Assembly: GCF_051401765.1 (NCBI RefSeq)
Contig: NW_027480547.1
Coordinates: forward strand, 186,001 to 250,000
Reading direction: 5' to 3'
DNA length: 64,000 nucleotides
From: Calliopsis andreniformis
Lineage: Eukaryota; Arthropoda; Insecta; Hymenoptera; Andrenidae
The notes below the pieces were generated by a model. The model searched no databases. It saw nothing but the letters and a program-made list of their open reading frames with translations, and had not been told where the DNA came from. The position numbers and the translations under genes were made by a program. How positions within the stretch are numbered: the first letter of the stretch is position 1; every line of letters begins with the position of its first letter. Positions 11,501 through 26,640 of this stretch are shown piece by piece.

Positions 11501-13570
11501 CCTCAGTCCTGTAACCTCAATCCCGAATCCTCAATCCTGAATCCGCAAACTTCAGTCCTCAGTCCTCAGTCCTCAACAATCAATTGTCAATCCTCAATCC
11601 TCAATAGAATATCCTCAATTCACAGTTTTCAATACTCAATCCCCATTCTTCAATCTTCAAATCTCAATCCACAAACATCAATTCTCATCACTCAACCCTC
11701 AACACTCAGTCCTCAATCTTCAATCCTCAATCCCCAATCTGCAATATTGAATCCTCAATACTCAATCTTCAATCCTCAATCCTCAATTCTCAATCCTCAA
11801 CACTCAATCCTCAATCCTCAATCCTCAATCCCCAATCCTCAATCTTCAGTCCTCTATCCTCAATCCTCAATCCTCAATCCTCAATCCTCAATCTTCAATA
11901 CTCAATACTCAATCTTCAATCCTCAATCCTCAATCCTCAGTCCTCAATCCTCAATCCTCAATCCTCAATCCTCAATCTTCAATCCTCAATACTCAATCTG
12001 CAATCCTCAATTCTCAATCATCAATACTCAATCCTCAATGCTCAATCTTCAATCCTCAATCCTCAATTCTCAATCCTCAATACTCAATCCTCAGTCGTCA
12101 ATCCTCAATTCCCAATCCTCAATCTTCATCCTCAATCCTCAATCATTCAATCCTCAATCCTCAATCCTCAATCCCCAATCTTCAATCTTCAATCCTCAAT
12201 AGTCAATCTTCAATCCTCAATCCTCAATCCTCAATCCTCAATCCTCAATCCGCAATCCTCAATCCTCAATCTTCAATCCTCAGTACTCAATCCTCAACCC
12301 TCAATCTTCAATCCTCAATCCTCAATCCTCATTCTTCAATCCTCAACACCCAGTCCTCAATCTTCAATCCTCAATCCTCAATCCTCAATTCTCAATCCTC
12401 AATCCTCAACGCTCAGACCTCAAGCATCAATACTCAACCCTCAGTCCTCGTCCGCAATCCACAACCCTCAATCCTCAATCCTCAATCTTCGATCATCAAT
12501 ATTCAATCATCAATCCTCAATCTTCAATCCTCTATCCTCAATCCTCAATCCTGAATGTTCAATCCTCAATACCCAATCCTCAATCTTCAATCCTCAGTAC
12601 TCAATCCTCAATCCTCAATCCTCAATCCTCAATACTCAATCCTCAATCTTCAATCCTCAATACTCAATCTTCAATCCTCAATCCTCAATCCTCAATCCTC
12701 AATCCTCAATCCTCAATCGTCAATCTCCAATCCTGAATACTCAATCTTCAATCCTCAATCCTCAATCCTCACTCCTCAGTCCTCATTCTTCAATCCTCAA
12801 TACCAAACCCGCAATCTTCAATCCTCAATCCTCAAACCTCAATTCGCAATCCTCAATCCTCAGACCTCAAGCATTAATACCCAACCATCAGTCCTCGTCC
12901 TCAATCTACAACCCTCAATACTCAATCTTCAATCATCAATATTCAACCTTCAATCCTCAGTCTCCAATACTCAATCCTCAATCCTCAATCCTCAATCCTC
13001 AAACCTCCATACCCAATCCTCAATCCTCAATCCTCAATCCTCAATCCTCAATCCTAAATCCTCAATCCTCAATCCTCAGTCCCCAAACCACAATCCTGAA
13101 TCCTCAACCATGAATCCTCAATCTTCAGCCCTCAGTCCTCAACGATCAGTTGTCAATCCTCAATCCTCAATAGAATATCACCAATTCACAGATTTCAACA
13201 CTCAATACACAATCTGCAATCTTCAAATCTCTATCCTCCAACATCAATTCTCATCAATCATCCCTCAACACTCAGTCCTTTATGTTCAATCCTCAATCCT
13301 CAATTCTCAAACTTCAATCCTCAATACTGAATCTTCAATCCTCAATCCTCAATCCTCAATCCTCAATCCTCAATCCTCAATCCTTAATCCTCAATCCTCA
13401 ATCCTCAATCTTCAATACTCAGTCCCCAATCCTCAATCTTCAATCCCCAATCCTCAATCCTCAATCCTCGATCCTCGAACCTCAATCCTCAGTCCTCAAT
13501 CCTCAATCCTCAATGTTCAATCCGCAATACCCAATCCTCAATCTTCAATCCTCTATCCTCAATCCTCAGT
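6876..13570 (+). repeat. Block III: repeated F2-B-C modules
   Basis: Marker order is F 6998, F2 7452, B 7772, C 8618, F 9109, A 9415, F 9710, A 10030, F2 10402, B 10722, C 11617, F 12416, F2 12863, B 13183. The stretch from about 7.2 to 8.75 kb repeats at about 12.6-14.2 kb, offset 5,411 bp (B 7772 to 13183, C 8618 to 14029). The B to C distance is 846 bp in the modules starting at 7772 and 13183 and 895 bp in the one starting at 10722, a difference of exactly seven heptamers. Near 9,250 an F-A segment has lost heptamers and carries GTTCTATCC in place of GTTCAATCC. Confidence 0.78.
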
Positions 13571-16500
13571 CCTCAATCCCCAATCCTCAATCTTCAATCC
13601 TCAATCTTCAATCCTCAATCATCAATCCTCAATACTCAATCTTCAATCCTCAATCCTCAATCCTCAATCCTCAATCCTCAATCCTCAATCCTCAATCCTC
13701 AATCCTCAGTCGTCAATGCTCAATCCCAATCCTCAATCTTCAATCCTCTATCCTCAATCCTCAATCCTCAATCCCCAATCCTCATTCTTCAATCCTCAAT
13801 CTTCAATCCTCAATCATCAATCCTCAATTATCAAACCTCAATACTCAATCTTCAATCCTCAATCCTCAATCCTCAATCCTCAATCCTCAATCCTCAATCC
13901 TCAACCCGCAATCCTCAGTCCTGAAACCTCAATCCCGAATCCTCAATCCTGAATCCGCAAACTTCAGTCCTCAGTCCTCAGTCCTCAACAATCAATTGTC
14001 AATCCTCAATCCTCAATAGAATATCCTCAATTCACAGTTTTCAATACTCAATCCCCATTCTTGAATCTTCAAATCTCAATCCACAAACATCAATTCTCAT
14101 CACTCAACCCTCAACACTCAGTCCTCAATCTTCAATCCTCAATCCTCAATCCGCAATCTTGAATCCTCAATACTCAATCTTCAATCCTCAATCCTCAATT
14201 CTCAATCCTCAACACTCAATCATCAATCCTCAATCCTCAATCCCCAATCCTCAATCTTCAATCCCCAATCCTCAATCCTCAATACTTAATCCTCAATCTT
14301 CAATCCTCAATACTCAATCTTCAATCCTCAATCCTCAATCCTCAATCCTCAATCCTCAATCCTCAATCCTCAACCGTCAATCCTCAATCGTCAATCTCCA
14401 ATCCTGAATACTTAATCTTCAATCCTCAATCCTCAACCCTCACTCCTCAGTCCTCAATCCTCGATCCTCAATCCTCAATCCTCAATCCTCAACCCGCAAT
14501 CCTCAGTCCTGAAACCTCAATCCCGAATCCTCAATCCTGAATCCGCAAACTTCAGTCCTCAGTCCTCAGTCCTCAACAATCAATTGTCAATCCTCAATCC
14601 TCAATAGAATATCCTCAATTCACAGTTTTCAATACTTAATCCCCATTCTTCAATCTTCAAATCTCAATCCACAAACATCAATTCTCATCACTCAACCCTC
14701 AACACTCAGTCCTCAATCTTCAATCCTCAATCCTCAATCCGCAATCTTGAATCCTCAATACTCAATCTTCAATCCTCAATCCTCAATTCTCAATCCTCAA
14801 CACTCAACACTCAATCCTCAATCCTCAATCCTCAATGCCCAATCCTCAATCTTCAATCCTCTATCCTCAATCCTCAATCCTCAATCCTCAATCCTCAATC
14901 TTCAATACTCATTACTCAATCTTCAATCCTCAATCCTCAATCCTCAGTCCTCAATCCTCAATCATCAATCCTCAATCCTCAATCTTCAATCCTCAATCCT
15001 CAATCCTCAATCCTCAATCCTCAATCCTCAGTCCTCAATCCTCAATCCTCAATCCTCAACCCTCAATCCTCAGTCCTGAAACCTCAATCCCGAATCCTCA
15101 ATCCTGAATCCGCAAACTTCAGTCCTGTGTCCTCAACAATCAATCGTCAATCCTCAATCCTCAATAGAATATCCTCAATTCACAGTTTTCAATACTCAAA
15201 TCCCCATTCTTCAATCTTCAAGTCTCAATCCACAAACATCAATTCTCATCACCCAGCCCTCAACACTCAGTCCTCAATCTTCAATCCTCAATCCTCAATC
15301 CGCAATCTTGAATCCTCAATACTCAATCTTCAATCCTCAATCCTCAATTCTCAATCCTCAATACTCAATCCTCAATCGTCAATCCTCAATTCCCAATCCT
15401 CAATCTTCAATCCTCAATCCTCAATCTTCAATCCTCAATCCTCAATCCTCAATCCCCAATCCTCAATCTTCAATCCTCAATACTCAATCTTCAATCCTCA
15501 ATCCTCAATCCTCAATCCTCAATCCGCAATCCTCAATCCTCAATCTTCAATCTTCAATACTCAATCCTCAACCCTCAATCTTCAATCCTCAATCCTCAAT
15601 CCTCATTCTTCAATCCTCAACACCCAGTCCTCAATCTTCAATCCTCAATCCTCAATCCTCAATTCTCAATCCTCAATCCTCAACGCTCAGACCTCAAGCA
15701 TCAATACTCAACCCTCAGTCCTCGTCCGCAATCCACAACCCTCAATCCTCAATCCTCAATCTTCGATCATCAATATTCAATCATCAATCCTCAATCTTCA
15801 ATCCTCTATCCTCAATCCTCAATCCTGAATGTTCAATCCTCAATACCCAATCCTCAATCTTCAATCCTCAATACTCAATCCTCAATCCTCAGTCATCAAT
15901 CCCCTATCCTCAATCTTCAATCCTCAATCTTCAATCCTCAATCATCAATCCTCAATACTCAATCTTCAATCCTCAATCCTCAATCCTCAATCCTCAATCC
16001 TCAATCCTCAATCCTCAATCCTCAATCCTCAGTCGTCAATGCTCAATCCCAATCCTCAATCTTCAATCCTCTATCCTCAATCCTCAATCCTCAATCCCCA
16101 ATCCTCATTCTTCAATCCTCAATCTTCAATCCTCAATCATCAATCCTCAATTATCAAACCTCAATACTCAATCTTCAATCCTCAATCCTCAATCCTCAAT
16201 CCTCAATCCTCAATCCTCAATCCTCAACCCGCAATCCTCAGTCCTGAAACCTCAATCCCGAATCCTCAATCCTGAATCCGCAAACTTCAGTCCTCAGTCC
16301 TCAGTCCTCAACAATCAATTGTCAATCCTCAATCCTCAATAGAATATCCTCAATTCACAGTTTTCAATACTCAATCCCCATTCTTCAATCTTCAAATCTC
16401 AATCCACAAACATCAATTCTCATCACTCAACCCTCAACACTCAGTCCTCAATCTTCAATCCTCAATCCTCAATCCGCAATCTTGAATCCTCAATACTCAA

Positions 16501-18862
16501 TCTTCAATCCTCAATCCTCAATTCTCAATCCTCAACACTCAATCATCAATCCTCAATCCTCAATCCCCAATCCTCAATCTTCAATCCCCAATCCTCAATC
16601 CTCAATACTTAATCCTCAATCTTCAATCCTCAATACTCAATCTTCAATCCTCAATCCTCAATCCTCAATCCTCAATCCTCAATCCTCAATCCTCAACCGT
16701 CAATCCTCAATCGTCAATCTCCAATCCTGAATACTCAATCTTCAATCCTCAATCCTCAACCCTCACTCCTCAGTCCTCAATCCTCGATCCTCAATCCTCA
16801 ATCCTCAATCCTCAACCCGCAATCCTCAGTCCTGAAACCTCAATCCCGAATCCTCAATCCTGAATCCGCAAACTTCAGTCCTCAGTCCTCAGTCCTCAAC
16901 AATCAATTGTCAATCCTCAATCCTCAATAGAATATCCTCAATTCACAGTTTTCAATACTTAATCCCCATTCTTCAATCTTCAAATCTCAATCCACAAACA
17001 TCAATTCTCATCACTCAACCCTCAACACTCAGTCCTCAATCTTCAATCCTCAATCCTCAATCCGCAATCTTGAATCCTCAATACTCAATCTTCAATCCTC
17101 AATCCTCAATTCTCAATCCTCAACACTCAACACTCAATCCTCAATCCTCAATCCTCAATGCCCAATCCTCAATCTTCAATCCTCTATCCTCAATCCTCAA
17201 TCCTCAATCCTCAATCCTCAATCTTCAATACTCATTACTCAATCTTCAATCCTCAATCCTCAATCCTCAGTCCTCAATCCTCAATCATCAATCCTCAATC
17301 CTCAATCTTCAATCCTCAATCCTCAATCCTCAATCCTCAATCCTCAATCCTCAGTCCTCAATCCTCAATCCTCAATCCTCAACCCTCAATCCTCAGTCCT
17401 GAAACCTCAATCCCGAATCCTCAATCCTGAATCCGCAAACTTCAGTCCTGTGTCCTCAACAATCAATCGTCAATCCTCAATCCTCAATAGAATATCCTCA
17501 ATTCACAGTTTTCAATACTCAAATCCCCATTCTTCAATCTTCAAGTCTCAATCCACAAACATCAATTCTCATCACCCAGCCCTCAACACTCAGTCCTCAA
17601 TCTTCAATCCTCAATCCTCAATCCGCAATCTTGAATTCTCAATACTCAATCTTCAATCCTCAATCCTCAATTCTCAATCCTCAATACTCAATCCTCAATC
17701 GTCAATCCTCAATTCCCAATCCTCAATCTTCAATCCTCAATCCTCAATCTTCAATCCTCAATCCTCAATCCTCAATCCCCAATCCTCAATCTTCAATCCT
17801 CAATACTCAATCTTCAATCCTCAATCCTCAATCCTCAATCCTCAATCCGCAATCCTCAATCCTCAATCTTCAATCTTCAATACTCAATCCTCAACCCTCA
17901 ATCTTCAATCCTCAATCCTCAATCCTCATTCTTCAATCCTCAACACCCAGTCCTCAATCTTCAATCCTCAATCCTCAATCCTCAATTCTCAATCCTCAAT
18001 CCTCAACGCTCAGACCTCAAGCATCAATACTCAACCCTCAGTCCTCGTCCGCAATCCACAACCCTCAATCCTCAATCCTCAATCTTCGATCATCAATATT
18101 CAATCATCAATCCTCAATCTTCAATCCTCTATCCTCAATCCTCAATCCTGAATGTTCAATCCTCAATACCCAATCCTCAATCTTCAATCCTCAATACTCA
18201 ATCCTCAATCCTCAGTCATCAATCCCCAATCCTCAATCTTCAATCCTCAATCTTCAATCCTCAATCATCAATCCTCAATACTCAATCTTCAATCCTCAAT
18301 CCTCAATCCTCAATCCTCAATCCTCAATCCTCAATCCTCAATCCTCAATCCTCAGTCGTCAATGCTCAATCCCAATCCTCAATCTTCAATCCTCTATCCT
18401 CAATCCTCAATCCTCAATCCCCAATCCTCATTCTTCAATCCTCAATCTTCAATCCTCAATCATCAATCCTCAATTATCAAACCTCAATACTCAATCTTCA
18501 ATCCTCAATCCTCAATCCTCAATCCTCAATCCTCAATCCTCAATCCTCAACCCGCAATCCTCAGTCCTGAAACCTCAATCCCGAATCCTCAATCCTGAAT
18601 CCGCAAACTTCAGTCCTCAGTCCTCAGTCCTCAACAATCAATTGTCAATCCTCAATCCTCAATAGAATATCCTCAATTCACAGTTTTCAATACTCAATCC
18701 CCATTCTTCAATCTTCAAATCTCAATCCACAAACATCAATTCTCATCACTCAACCCTCAACACTCAGTCCTCAATCTTCAATCCTCAATCCTCAATCCGC
18801 AATCTTGAATCCTCAATACTCAATCTTCAATCCTCAATCCTCAATTCTCAATCCTCAACACT
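13570..18862 (+). repeat. 2,323-bp tandem repeat, two copies plus a partial third
   Basis: Copies lie at about 13,570-15,892, 15,893-18,215 and 18,216-18,862 (partial). Landmarks are C 14029/16352/18675, C 14617/16940, E 15177/17500 and F 15690/18013, each 2,323 bp apart. Differences noticed between copies one and two are G14063/C16386, T14413/C16736, C15314/T17637 and T15905/A18228. The period is 331 heptamers plus six bases. The E cores here lack a D partner and share the TCCTGTGTCC variant, so this block has its own lineage. Confidence 0.88.
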
Positions 18863-21800
18863 CAATCCTCAATCCTCAATCCTCAATCCCCAGTCCTCAA
18901 TCTTCAATCCTCAATCCTCAATCCTCAATCCCCAATCTTCAATCTTCAATCCTCAATAGTCAATCTTCAATCCTCAATCCTCAATCCTCAATCCTCAATC
19001 CGCAATCCTTCAATCCTCAATCTTCAATCCTCAATACTCAATCCTCAACCCTCAATCTTCAATCCTCAATCCTCAATCCTCATTCTTCAATCCTCAACAC
19101 CCAGTCCTCAATCTTCAATCCTCAATCCTCAATCCTCAATTCTCAATCCTCAATCCTCAACGCTCAGACCTCAAGCATCAATACTCAACCCTCAGTCCTC
19201 GTCCGCAATCCACAACCCTCAATCCTCAATCCTCAATCTTCGATCATCAATATTCAATCCTCAATACTCAATCCTCAACCCTCAATCTTCAATCCTCAAT
19301 CCTCAATCCTCATTCTTCAATCCTCAACACCCAGTCCTCAATCTTCAATCCTCAATCCTCAATCCTCAATTCTCAATCCTCAATCCTCAACGCTCAGACC
19401 TCAAGCATCAATACTCAACCCTCAGTCCTCGTCCGCAATCCACAACCCTCAATCCTCAATCCTCAATCTTCGATCATCAATATTCAATCATCAATCCTCA
19501 ATCTTCAATCCTCTATCCTCAATCCTCAATCCTGAATGTTCAATCCTCAATACCCAATCCTCAATCTTCAATCCTCAGTTCTCAATCCTCAATCCTCAAT
19601 CCTCAATCCTCAGTCCTCAAACCTCAATCCTGAATCCTCAATCCTGAATCCTCAATCTTCAGCACTCAGTCCTCAACAATCAATTGTCAGTCCTCAATCC
19701 TCAATAGAGTATACCCAATTCACAGTTTTCAACACTGAATCCCCAATCTTCAATCTTCAAATCTCAATCCACTAACATCAATTCTCATCACTCAACGCTC
19801 AACACTCAGACCCCAATCCTCAATCTTCAATCCCCAATCCTCAATCCTCAATACTCAATCCTCAATCTTCAATCCTCAATACTCAATATTCAATCCTCAA
19901 TCCTCAATCCTCAATCCTCAATCCTCAATCCTCAATCCTCAATCGTCAGTCTCCAATCCTGAATACTCAATCTTCAATCCTCAATCCTCAATCCTCACTC
20001 CTCAGTCCTCATTCTTCAATCCTCAATACCAAACCCGCAATCTTCAATCCTCAATCCTCAAACCTCAATTCGCAATCCTCAATCCTCAGACCTCAAGCAT
20101 TAATACCCAACCATCAGTCCTCGTCCTCAATCTACAACCCTCAATACTCAATCTTCAATCATCAATATTCAACCTTCAATCCTCAGTCTCCAATACTCAA
20201 TCCTCAATCCTCAATCCTCAATCCTCAAACCTCCATACCCAATCCTCAATCCTCAATCCTCAATCCTCAATCCTAAATCCTCAATCCTCAATCCTCAGTC
20301 CCCATACCACAATCCTGAATCCTCAACCATGAATCCTCAATCTTCAGCCCTCAGTCCTCAACGATCAGTTGTCAATCCTCAATCCTCAATAGAATATCAC
20401 CAATTCACAGATTTCAATACTCAATACACAATCTGCAATCTTCAAATCTCTATCCTCCAACATCAATTCTCATCAATCATCCCTCAACACTCAGTCCTTT
20501 CTGTTCAATCCTCAATCCTCAATTCTCAAACTTCAATTCTCAATACTGAATCTTCAATCCTCAATCCTCAATCCTCAATCCTCAATCCTCAATCCTCAAT
20601 CCTCAATCCTCAATCGTCAATCTTCAATACTCAGTCCCCAATCCTCAATCTTCAATCCCCAATCCTCAATCCTCAATCCTCGATCCTCGAACCTCAATCC
20701 TCAGTCCTCAATCCTCAATCCTCAATGTTCAATCCGCAATACCCAATCCTCAATCTTCAATCCTCTATCCTCAACCCTCAGTCCTCAATCCCCAATCCTT
20801 AATCTTCAATCCTCAATCTTCAATCCTCAATCATCAATCCTCAATACTCAATCTTCAATCCTCAATCCTCAATCCTCAATCCTCAATCCTCAATCCTCAA
20901 CCCTCAATCCTCAATCCTCAGTCGTCAATGCTCAATCCCAATCGTCAATCCTCAATCCTCAATCCTCAATTCTCAGTCGTCAATGCTCAATCCCCAATTA
21001 TCAATCTTCAATCCTCTATCCTCAATCCTCAATCCTCGATTCCCAATCCTCATTCTTCAATCCTCAATCTTCAATCCTCAATCATCAATCCTCAATTATC
21101 AAACCTCAATACTCAATCTTCAATCCTCAATCCTCAATCCTCAATCCTCAATCCTCAATCCTCAACCCGCAATCCTCAGTCCTGTAACCTCAATCCCGAA
21201 TCCTCAATCCTGAATCCGCAAACTTCAGTCCTCAGTCCTCAGTCCTCAACAATCAATTGTCAATCCTCAATCCTCAATAGAATATCCTCAATTCACAGTT
21301 TTCAATACTCAATCCCCATTCTTCAATCTTCAAATCTCAATCCACAAACATCAATTCTCATCACTCAACCCTCAACACTCAGTCCTCAATCTTCAATCCT
21401 CAATCCTCAATCCGCAATCTTGAATCCTCAATACTCAATCTTCAATCCTCAATCCTCAATTCTCAATCCTCAACACTCAATCCTCAATCCTCAATCCTCA
21501 ATCCCCAGTCCTCAATCTTCAATCCTCAATCCTCAATCCTCAATCCCCAATCTTCAATCTTCAATCCTCAATAGTCAATCTTCAATCCTCAATCCTCAAT
21601 CCTCAATCCTCAATCCGCAATCCCCAATCCTCAATCTTCAATCCTCAATACTCAATCCTCAACCCTCAATCTTCAATCCTCAATCCTCAATCCTCATTCT
21701 TCAATCCTCAACACCCAGTCCTCAATCTTCAATCCTCAATCCTCAATCCTCAATTCTCAATCCTCAATCCTCAACGCTCAGACCTCAAGCATCAATACTC

Positions 21801-24800
21801 AACCCTCAGTCCTCGTCCGCAATCCACAACCCTCAATCCTCAATCCTCAATCTTCGATCATCAATATTCAATCCTCAATACTCAATCCTCAACCCTCAAT
21901 CTTCAATCCTCAATCCTCAATCCTCATTCTTCAATCCTCAACACCCAGTCCTCAATCTTCAATCCTCAATCCTCAATCCTCAATTCTCAATCCTCAATCC
22001 TCAACGCTCAGACCTCAAGCATCAATACTCAACCCTCAGTCCTCGTCCGCAATCCACAACCCTCAATCCACAATCCTCAATCTTCGATCATCAATATTCA
22101 ATCATCAATCCTCAATCTTCAATCCTCTATCCTCAATCCTCAATCCTGAATGTTCAATCCTCAATACCCAATCCTCAATCTTCAATCCTCAGTTCTCAAT
22201 CCTCAATCCTCAATCCTCAATCCTCAGTCCTCAAACCTCAATCCTCAATCCTCAATCCTGAATCCTCAATCTTCAGCACTCAGTCCTCAACAATCAATTG
22301 TCAGTCCTCAATCCTCAATAGAGTATACCCAATTCACAGTTTTCAACACTGAATCCCCAATCTTCAATCTTCAAATCTCAATCCACTAACATCAATTCTC
22401 ATCACTCAACGCTCAACACTCACACCCCAATCCTCAATCTTCAATCCCCAATCCTCAATCCTCAATACTCAATCCTCAATCTTCAATCCTCAATACTCAA
22501 TATTCAATCCTCAATCCTCAATCCTCAATCCTCAATCCTCAATCCTCAATCCTCAATCGTCAGTCTCCAATCCTGAATACTCAATCTTCAATCCTCAATC
22601 CTCAATCCTCACTCCTCAGTCCTCATTCTTCAATCCTCAATACCAAACCCGCAATCTTCAATCCTCAATCCTCAAACCTCAATTCGCAATCCTCAATCCT
22701 CAGACCTCAAGCATTAATACCCAACCATCAGTCCTCGTCCTCAATCTACAACCCTCAATACTCAATCTTCAATCATCAATATTCAACCTTCAATCCTCAG
22801 TCTCCAATACTCAATCCTCAATCCTCAATCCTCAATCCTCAAACCTCCATACCCAATCCTCAATCCTCAATCCTCAATCCTCAATCCTAAATCCTCAATC
22901 CTCAATCCTCAGTCCCCATACCACAATCCTGAATCCTCAACCATGAATCCTCAATCTTCAGCCCTCAGTCCTCAACGATCAGTTGTCAATCCTCAATCCT
23001 CAATAGAATATCACCAATTCACAGATTTCAATACTCAATACACAATCTGCAATCTTCAAATCTCTATCCTCCAACATCAATTCTCATCAATCATCCCTCA
23101 ACACTCAGTCCTTTCTGTTCAATCCTCAATCCTCAATTCTCAAACTTCAATTCTCAATACTGAATCTTCAATCCTCAATCCTCAATCCTCAATCCTCAAT
23201 CCTCAATCCTCAATCCTCAATCCTCAATCGTCAATCTTCAATACTCAGTCCCCAATCCTCAATCTTCAATCCCCAATCCTCAATCCTCAATCCTCGATCC
23301 TCGAACCTCAATCCTCAGTCCTCAATCCTCAATCCTCAATGTTCAATCCGCAATACCCAATCCTCAATCTTCAATCCTCTATCCTCAACCCTCAGTCCTC
23401 AATCCCCAATCCTTAATCTTCAATCCTCAATCTTCAATCCTCAATCATCAATCCTCAATACTCAATCTTCAATCCTCAATCCTCAATCCTCAATCCTCAA
23501 TCCTCAATCCTCAACCCTCAATCCTCAATCCTCAGTCGTCAATGCTCAATCCCAATCGTCAATCCTCAATCCTCAATCCTCAATTCTCAGTCGTCAATGC
23601 TCAATCCCCAATTATCAATCTTCAATCCTCTATCCTCAATCCTCAATCCTCGATTCCCAATCCTCATTCTTCAATCCTCAATCTTCAATCCTCAATCATC
23701 AATCCTCAATTATCAAACCTCAATACTCAATCTTCAATCCTCAATCCTCAATCCTCAATCCTCAATCCTCAATCCTCAACCCGCAATCCTCAGTCCTGTA
23801 ACCTCAATCCCGAATCCTCAATCCTGAATCCGCAAACTTCAGTCCTCAGTCCTCAGTCCTCAACAATCAATTGTCAATCCTCAATCCTCAATAGAATATC
23901 CTCAATTCACAGTTTTCAATACTCAATCCCCATTCTTCAATCTTCAAATCTCAATCCACAAACATCAATTCTCATCACTCAACCCTCAACACTCAGTCCT
24001 CAATCTTCAATCCTCAATCCTCAATCCGCAATCTTGAATCCTCAATACTCAATCTTCAATCCTCAATCCTCAATTCTCAATCCTCAACACTCAATCCTCA
24101 ATCCTCAATCCTCAATCCCCAGTCCTCAATCTTCAATCCTCAATCCTCAATCCTCAATCCCCAATCTTCAATCTTCAATCCTCAATAGTCAATCTTCAAT
24201 CCTCAATCCTCAATCCTCAATCCTCAATCCGCAATCCCCAATCCTCAATCTTCAATCCTCAATACTCAATCCTCAACCCTCAATCTTCAATCCTCAATCC
24301 TCAATCCTCATTCTTCAATCCTCAACACCCAGTCCTCAATCTTCAATCCTCAATCCTCAATCCTCAATTCTCAATCCTCAATCCTCAACGCTCAGACCTC
24401 AAGCATCAATACTCAACCCTCAGTCCTCGTCCGCAATCCACAACCCTCAATCCTCAATCCTCAATCTTCGATCATCAATATTCAATCCTCAATACTCAAT
24501 CCTCAACCCTCAATCTTCAATCCTCAATCCTCAATCCTCATTCTTCAATCCTCAACACCCAGTCCTCAATCTTCAATCCTCAATCCTCAATCCTCAATTC
24601 TCAATCCTCAATCCTCAACGCTCAGACCTCAAGCATCAATACTCAACCCTCAGTCCTCGTCCGCAATCCACAACCCTCAATCCACAATCCTCAATCTTCG
24701 ATCATCAATATTCAATCATCAATCCTCAATCTTCAATCCTCTATCCTCAATCCTCAATCCTGAATGTTCAATCCTCAATACCCAATCCTCAATCTTCAAT

Positions 24801-26640
24801 CCTCAGTTCTCAATCCTCAATCCTCAATCCTCAATCCTCAGTCCTCAAACCTCAATCCTCAATCCTCAATCCTGAATCCTCAATCTTCAGCACTCAGTCC
24901 TCAACAATCAATTGTCAGTCCTCAATCCTCAATAGAGTATACCCAATTCACAGTTTTCAACACTGAATCCCCAATCTTCAATCTTCAAATCTCAATCCAC
25001 TAACATCAATTCTCATCACTCAACGCTCAACACTCACACCCCAATCCTCAATCTTCAATCCCCAATCCTCAATCCTCAATACTCAATCCTCAATCTTCAA
25101 TCCTCAATACTCAATATTCAATCCTCAATCCTCAATCCTCAATCCTCAATCCTCAATCCTCAATCCTCAATCGTCAGTCTCCAATCCTGAATACTCAATC
25201 TTCAATCCTCAATCCTCAATCCTCACTCCTCAGTCCTCATTCTTCAATCCTCAATACCAAACCCGCAATCTTCAATCCTCAATCCTGAAACCTCAATTCG
25301 CAATCCTCAATCCTCAGACCTCAAGCATTAATACCCAACCATCAGTCCTCGTCCTCAATCTACAACCCTCAATACTCAATCTTCAATCATCAATATTCAA
25401 CCTTCAATCCTCAGTCTCCAATACTCAATCCTCAATCCTCAATCCTCAATCCTCAAACCTCCATACCCAATCCTCAATCCTCAATCCTCAATCCTCAATC
25501 CTCAATCCTAAATCCTCAATCCTCAATCCTCAGTCCCCATACCACAATCCTGAATCCTCAACCATGAATCCTCAATCTTCAGCCCTCAGTCCTCAACGAT
25601 CAGTTGTCAATCCTCAATCCTCAATAGAATATCACCAATTCACAGATTTCAATACTCAATACACAATCTGCAATCTTCAAATCTCTATCCTCCAACATCA
25701 ATTCTCATCAATCATCCCTCAACACTCAGTCCTTTCTGTTCAATCCTCAATCCTCAATTCTTAAACTTCAATCCTCAATACTGAATCTTCAATCCTCAAT
25801 CCTCAATCCTCAATCCTCAATCCTCAATCCTCAATCCTCAATCCTCAATCGTCAATCTTCAATACTCAGTCCCCAATCCTCAATCTTCAATCCCCAATCC
25901 TCAATCCTCAATCCTCGATCCTCGAACCTCAATCCTCAGTCCTCAATCCTCAATCCTCAATGTTCAATCCGCAATACCCAATCCTCAATCTTCAATCCTC
26001 TATCCTCAACCCTCAGTCCTCAATCCCCAATCCTTAATCTTCAATCCTCAATCTTCAATCCTCAATCATCAATCCTCAATACTCAATCTTCAATCCTCAA
26101 TCCTCAATCCTCAATCCTCAATCCTCAATCCTCAACCCTCAATCCTCAATCCTCAGTCGTCAATGCTCAATCCCAATCGTCAATCCTCAATCCTCAATCC
26201 TCAATTCTCAGTCGTCAATGCTCAATCCCCAATCCTCAATCTTCAATCCTCTATCCTCAATCCTCAATCCTCGATTCCCAATCCTCATTCTTCAATTCTC
26301 AATCTTCAATCCTCAATCATCAATCCTCAATTATCAAACCTCAATACTCAATCTTCAATCCTCAATCCTCAATCCTCAATCCTCAATCCTCAATCCTCAA
26401 CCCGCAATCCTCAGTCCTGTAACCTCAATCCCGAATCCTCAATCCTGAATCCGCAAACTTCAGTCCTCAGTCCTCAGTCCTCAACAATCAATTGTCAATC
26501 CTCAATCCTCAATAGAATATCCTCAATTCACAGTTTTCAATACTCAATCCCCATTCTTCAATCTTCAAATCTCAATCCACAAACATCAATTCTCATCACT
26601 CAACCCTCAACACTCAGTCCTCAATCTTCAATCCTCAATC
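18600..26640 (+). repeat. 2,614-bp tandem repeat, about three copies (C-F-F-A-F2-B)
   Basis: Landmarks in three copies are A 19717/22331/24945, F2 20089/22703/25317, B 20402/23016/25637 and C 21290/23904/26525. Periods are 2,614 bp, then 2,614 changing to 2,621 by one extra heptamer. Differences noticed between copies one and two include G19632/C22246 and G19809/C22423. The third copy has TTCTTAAACTTC near 25,758, where the others read TTCTCAAACTTC, and it departs from the series near 26,640. The B copies share CTTTCTGTTC. The third copy lies inside the first copy of the 10,445-bp duplication. Confidence 0.87.
19024..19485 (+). repeat. 230-bp nested tandem duplication of marker F1
   Basis: F1 and its left flank occur twice, 230 bp apart (F 19167 and 19397; CATTCTTC at 19081 and 19311). 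The same nested pair is inherited in the later units: 21781/22011, 24395/24625 and 34840/35070. It therefore arose before the 2,614-bp and 10,445-bp amplifications and gives a relative date. A period of 230 bp is 32 heptamers plus six bases. Confidence 0.85.
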
